A stretch of 8,436 nucleotides of DNA from positions 1 to 8,436 of the forward strand of contig CAZKMQ010000037.1 in NCBI GenBank assembly GCA_964554065.1, given 5' to 3'. Shown one piece after another: positions 5,026 through 8,436 of this stretch (positions within the stretch are counted from its first letter, which is position 1; each line of letters begins with the position of its first letter). The notes below the pieces were generated by a model. That model was not told where the DNA came from. It made no database searches and saw nothing but the letters and a program-made list of their open reading frames with translations. This DNA is from CAZKMQ01 sp964554065 (GTDB lineage Bacteria > Patescibacteriota > Patescibacteriia > Magasanikbacterales > JBBTQS01). The translations under genes and the position numbers were made by a program.

Positions 5026-6954
5026 CTAAGGGAAGGAGAGCGGTGAGCTGCTACGTAGTATGTTTTGACTAATAGTAGTATCTAGGCCTTGAAGAGTTGT
5101 TTGGCTCATTAGCTCAGTTTGGCCAGCAGCTTTGTGTAAAGTAAATATAAAGGATGCCGATTGTTCATTGTCTGATGTATCAAGCTGAGGAATTGTCCAA
5201 GTGATTGACTTTGATTTTTCATTGTATGAAACTGATCCAATGCTTGCTTGTTCTCCTAGCCAGGTGATTGATCCGGCAAGATTCGCTTTGGTGGTAACGC
5301 TTGTAAGTGTGTGAAGTGAGTTGGTTGTTTTCCAGGTAACGCGGTATGTATTGGTTGCATCGCTTGTAACATCAAGAGTTGATGGGTCAATTGGTTCAAG
5401 TGTTGTGTCAAGTGTTGTGTCTGATCCAATGTCTATGGTTAGTGGTGCAGTCTGAACAGAAACAGTAGTTCCGTTTTCAAATTCACCTTCAGCTGTTGCG
5501 GTAATGCGGAATTGAGCAAGCTTACTGTAATCAATTTCAGATTGGGAACGCAAGTACATGCTAAAAGGAACGGCTCCTTCCTCTCCTGCGTTAACTGTGC
5601 CAAGTGCACTGATTTGTTTTTTGTTCCAGGTTAGTGTTATTCGTTTGGTATCTGGGTTAACCGTTGACTCGTCTGTCTTTGGTGTTGATGCTGCATCAAG
5701 GCTTGATGGAGAGAGTACTGCTTTTGCTCCTACACTAGGAACATCAAGAAGTACGCTAACGGTTAGGTTCTTGATTTCCTGCTGACCTGTGTTGTTGTAA
5801 AATAGTGAAAAGGTTAGCGCATCTTCAGGAGCAACAAGAAGGCTGGTACGTGAACCATTGGCAATAAGTGAAAGTGCAAGTGAGTTTGCTGTAGTTGTGA
5901 TTCGTTTTTTTTCTTCAGCTTGTGTGTATGGAGACCCATCGTGGATAAGTGCAATGCTGCTTGTAATGGATTGTTCACCTTGTGCATCAGAAGTAAATGC
6001 TCCATCATGCTCAATGGTAAGTTCCTGCTCAGCATCAAGTGATTCGATTAACCAAACATTGGGTTCAGGTTGTGTTGTATTGTCAGGAAGTTCTTCTGTG
6101 TTTTTTGCTTCTGAAAAACTAAAGTCTTCTCCTCCGTCAAGTCTTAACTCAATTGGACCAATGGTTTCTTTGGTAATGTTAGTTACAACAAAAGAGAGTG
6201 GAATTATGTCTCCAGGTGTAGCGCTTTCAGGTACAGTTGCATCAAGTGTTACGGGTGTGCCGTCAAATGTGTGAGTGAATGTTTCAATAGTCTGGAAGTC
6301 TGAGTTAAAGTTACTAGGTTTGTAACTTAGAAATGCACGAAGTGATTGCTGTGAATCAACCGCGCCAATAATTGACCCTGTGACTTCAAGTACTACATCT
6401 TCAAATCCGTCAATTGAACCAAATTTCCATTTGTTCTTAATGTCATCAATTGGGAGTAGTGAAGATTCCTCGAACACAAACCCTTCAGGGTAGTGTAGTG
6501 TTAGTTCGGTTTGTGCAAGTTGGAGCGGTTGTTTGTTTGCAATTCGTATACGGTAAGTAATTATTTCTCCAGCGATAATTGATTCTGGGGCGCTAATATT
6601 AATTGAAAGTGAATCCTCAGTGAATGAAGGTCCTTGGTTTCCAAATAAGAAAAATCCTGCCCAGGCAGCTGCGGAAAATACAAGAAGTACTGCAGCCGTG
6701 CCAAGAAGTAAGCGCTTCCATCTATGGCCACGCCCTTTGGTAAAGTGGTGCATGTCCGGCATTGAGCCATCGTCTTCCTTGTAAATTGCTGCGAGCTTCT
6801 TGTTGATCGCTGAGAAATTGTTCTTTAGTGTCTTGCGCTTAAATGAAGATGTGCCGACCGGTTGTTCGGTTGCAGTTTTTGGTTTTTTGATTTTTTTTGG
6901 TTTGCCTTCAGTATGCAAATGCTTTTGTGTGAAGGTTCGTTTTGGTTCGCTCAT
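5026..6954 (-). CDS. Single-pass membrane protein with Ig/DUF11-like extracellular repeats
   Basis: 642 residues. The first 80 are strongly basic and should be cytoplasmic (KGRGHRWKR just before the membrane). One transmembrane helix follows at about 82-104 (LLLGTAAVLLVFSAAAWAG), then some 540 mainly beta-type, Thr/Ser-rich residues. At least two segments show the pattern of DUF11/COG1361-type surface domains, which are Ig-like: residues 117-161 (ISAPESIIAGEIITYRI) and 236-280 (ATVPESATPGDIIPLSF); a third, weaker one starts near 357. There is no LPXTG or other sorting signal, so the helix is the likely anchor. The start lies 2 bases after the stop of the DUF4012 gene and lacks a clear Shine-Dalgarno, so coupled translation is likely. 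A surface or cell-envelope scaffold role is inferred; no enzymatic motif is visible. Confidence 0.8.
   Translation of the reverse strand: MSEPKRTFTQKHLHTEGKPKKIKKPKTATEQPVGTSSFKRKTLKNNFSAINKKLAAIYKEDDGSMPDMHHFTKGRGHRWKRLLLGTAAVLLVFSAAAWAGFFLFGNQGPSFTEDSLSINISAPESIIAGEIITYRIRIANKQPLQLAQTELTLHYPEGFVFEESSLLPIDDIKNKWKFGSIDGFEDVVLEVTGSIIGAVDSQQSLRAFLSYKPSNFNSDFQTIETFTHTFDGTPVTLDATVPESATPGDIIPLSFVVTNITKETIGPIELRLDGGEDFSFSEAKNTEELPDNTTQPEPNVWLIESLDAEQELTIEHDGAFTSDAQGEQSITSSIALIHDGSPYTQAEEKKRITTTANSLALSLIANGSRTSLLVAPEDALTFSLFYNNTGQQEIKNLTVSVLLDVPSVGAKAVLSPSSLDAASTPKTDESTVNPDTKRITLTWNKKQISALGTVNAGEEGAVPFSMYLRSQSEIDYSKLAQFRITATAEGEFENGTTVSVQTAPLTIDIGSDTTLDTTLEPIDPSTLDVTSDATNTYRVTWKTTNSLHTLTSVTTKANLAGSITWLGEQASIGSVSYNEKSKSITWTIPQLDTSDNEQSASFIFTLHKAAGQTELMSQTTLQGLDTTISQNILRSSSPLSFP
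5396..5421. repeat. Tandem 12-bp duplication inside the membrane-protein gene
   Basis: The unit TCAAGTGTTGTG occurs twice in direct succession (5396-5407 and 5408-5419), followed by the first two bases of a third copy. It encodes the repeated DTTL of residues 513-519. It keeps the frame and lies in a Thr-rich linker. Confidence 0.7.
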
Positions 6955-6956
6955 AT

Positions 6957-8436
6957 TTATTTTTGTTCTGCTGTAATTCCGAAGAAGACATCTCCAGAAA
7001 ATTCTTGTTCTAATTTCACACCATCGCTATATTGCTGTACATTTTGTCGTGGTGTTGTGAACATGGTACGCCATGATGGGGGAACTATCACGTGTGATTG
7101 AATCTGCATATCATTTATTCCTGGTTGATGTTCGATGAATACACTGTAGCGCCAGCTTGGGTTGGTAAGTCCTAAGTTTGCAGTGAGTTGACGCAGTGGG
7201 TGGTATATTCTATCCGGTTCAAATACTCTTATTGGTGAACGATAGGTAATGCGTGCAACACTGGTTTGGTGGGGTCGTGTGATAACCCAGTTGCCAAATA
7301 CAGTTTTGCCGAATTCTTCTGTGATGCGCGTGCCTGTTTCTTGATCATATCCGATTTCAATTTCATGTTCAGATAAATGCTGGTTAAACTCTGTGTATTC
7401 AAGCGGCGCATGGAATTCACTTTCTGATGGAAATGTAAATCCAGCTGCCTCCATGATAGTGCTTCCTTTGGGGACATACGCGCGTATATAGCTTATATTG
7501 TTTGCAGTGCTATTTTCTCCACTGTGTGTTCTGATGATTGTGACTGTGTTAACTACCTGACCATCTGGTTCTATCCATGCCTGGTGTTCAATGCGTCCAG
7601 TGAGGTCGGCATCAGACTTTTCACCACCAATGTTACTAATATTTACGTGGAGATAGTCTTGCTCAGGATTGTGAAGTCCGCCATCAAGGCCTAAACGAGT
7701 AAGAGTATCTTGCAGTACTTCATCTGTGCTGTAGATTTGAATATCTCCTTGAGAAAGGGCTGAGTTGAATGCCTTTCCAAGTGCGAGTGACTGGCTGATA
7801 CTTGGGTGCTTAATGGTATCAAGCAATATTGGCCCAAGTTCGCTAAGTATTCCCTTTGGAGACTCGCTATTCTTTTTGCGTAGAGCCTCAATAGTTGCTG
7901 AAGTAATTTGGTTAAAGTTGTCTTTTGTTACTTCGCTACCATCATCAAGAGTTATTGGGCCAACTGCACCGATAAGTTCTCGAACGAACTTGTCAGTGAT
8001 TGCAACTACGCCATCGACGCTTGGTCCACCAGAGTGCTCGTAGAACCACATAAGGTTCTGCGCACTTGTTGGAAAATCAGGATACCAGTTAGCATCTTGA
8101 AATTCCCAACGATTGTTAACTAGGTAGAGCGGACGTGGCGGTTCGGTATGAGTATCTAGCTGGCCTTGTAGGTCGTATGATCCGCCAGACGGGATTTCCA
8201 AATTTGCTACCTCACCGCGATCAATGTCCAGCAATCCAAATGATCCAATAAATCCTCCTGTTGCACGCAACTCTGCTGAATTCTGGAAAACAAGCAAATA
8301 TCGCTTTGTGGTTTTCGCGCCAAGTGCGTCAAGTAATGATGGTGTCAGTTGAATAAAAAGAGCGAGATCCTTTCTTGATGCAGTCACAACATCTCGTAGT
8401 TGTTCAATCTTTGGAACTATTTCTTGTGGGAGAGAG
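6957..8436 (-). CDS. DUF4012-family protein (N-terminus beyond window)
   Basis: 492 residues are visible, ending at TAA (6957-6959); the frame stays open to the right edge (in-frame codons begin at 8435), so the true start and any membrane helix lie outside. An in-frame GTG at 8387 is not the start, because coding sequence of the same character continues upstream of it. DUF4012 signatures are clear: LLVFQNSAELRATGGFIGSF at about visible residues 47-66, then SYDLQGQL, QDANWYPDFPTSAQ at about 113-126, and DGVVAITDKFVRELIGAVGP at about 141-160. The DUF4012 family is widespread in actinobacteria and Patescibacteria, often near envelope or polysaccharide genes; its biochemical role is not established. 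The segment around VDGVVAI recalls LytR-CpsA-Psr proteins, which attach polymers to the wall, but that is only a resemblance. It forms an operon with the membrane protein 2 bases downstream. Confidence 0.85.
   Translation of the reverse strand, partial: SLPQEIVPKIEQLRDVVTASRKDLALFIQLTPSLLDALGAKTTKRYLLVFQNSAELRATGGFIGSFGLLDIDRGEVANLEIPSGGSYDLQGQLDTHTEPPRPLYLVNNRWEFQDANWYPDFPTSAQNLMWFYEHSGGPSVDGVVAITDKFVRELIGAVGPITLDDGSEVTKDNFNQITSATIEALRKKNSESPKGILSELGPILLDTIKHPSISQSLALGKAFNSALSQGDIQIYSTDEVLQDTLTRLGLDGGLHNPEQDYLHVNISNIGGEKSDADLTGRIEHQAWIEPDGQVVNTVTIIRTHSGENSTANNISYIRAYVPKGSTIMEAAGFTFPSESEFHAPLEYTEFNQHLSEHEIEIGYDQETGTRITEEFGKTVFGNWVITRPHQTSVARITYRSPIRVFEPDRIYHPLRQLTANLGLTNPSWRYSVFIEHQPGINDMQIQSHVIVPPSWRTMFTTPRQNVQQYSDGVKLEQEFSGDVFFGITAEQK

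Noticed and set aside
5858..6274. 138-codon plus-strand frame
   Set aside because: It is antisense to the Ig-like membrane protein; its serine-rich composition mirrors the sense codons.
8385..8387. GTG as the start of the DUF4012 gene
   Set aside because: No ribosome site precedes it and the same frame continues with plausible protein to the window edge, so the start is outside.
1..8436. tRNA or rRNA genes, CRISPR array, terminal inverted repeats of a mobile element
   Set aside because: I saw no tRNA-like arms, rRNA sequence, regularly spaced repeats or matching element ends; IS110 relatives lack long terminal repeats anyway, so element borders cannot be placed by eye.

Overview
The window is 8,436 bases with every recognisable gene on the minus strand, so transcription runs from high to low coordinates. 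Four genes fill it; two of them, one at each window edge, are cut by the window. The DUF4012 protein followed by a single-pass membrane protein with bacterial Ig/DUF11-like repeats, 2 bases apart, is an arrangement I associate with Patescibacteria (CPR). Short intergenic gaps and standard-code stops (TAA, TAG) fit, but no marker gene settles the taxonomy, so the organism call is an inference.

Layout, in transcription order. (1) 8436-6957: DUF4012-family exported protein, N-terminus outside the window. (2) 6954-5026: 642-residue membrane-anchored protein, closed by a strong 26-bp palindromic terminator (5000-4975). (3) A promoter-bearing spacer (4974-4829), then a 647-residue protein (4828-2885) that by eye resembles IS110-family transposases over its first ~370 residues but lacks most of the expected catalytic residues and has a long C-terminal extension; 12 ambiguous bases (N) lie inside it, in frame. 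(4) A 313-base spacer (2884-2572) rich in inverted repeats, with a terminator, a sigma70-type promoter and a start-site-proximal inverted repeat. (5) 2571-1: an open frame of 857 codons reaching the left edge, a SNF2-family helicase/ATPase continuing into a class I SAM-dependent methyltransferase domain.

The first two genes look like resident envelope genes. The last two, behind the palindromic terminator and each with its own promoter, look like an accessory module: a probably inactive IS110-like protein, which in active relatives binds a structured bridge RNA, beside a SNF2-methyltransferase fusion. Spot counts suggest the accessory part is more GC-rich than the envelope part. That the two act together, for example in defence, element control or RNA-guided DNA recognition, is a hypothesis; the sequence shows only adjacency, shared orientation and unusual domain content.
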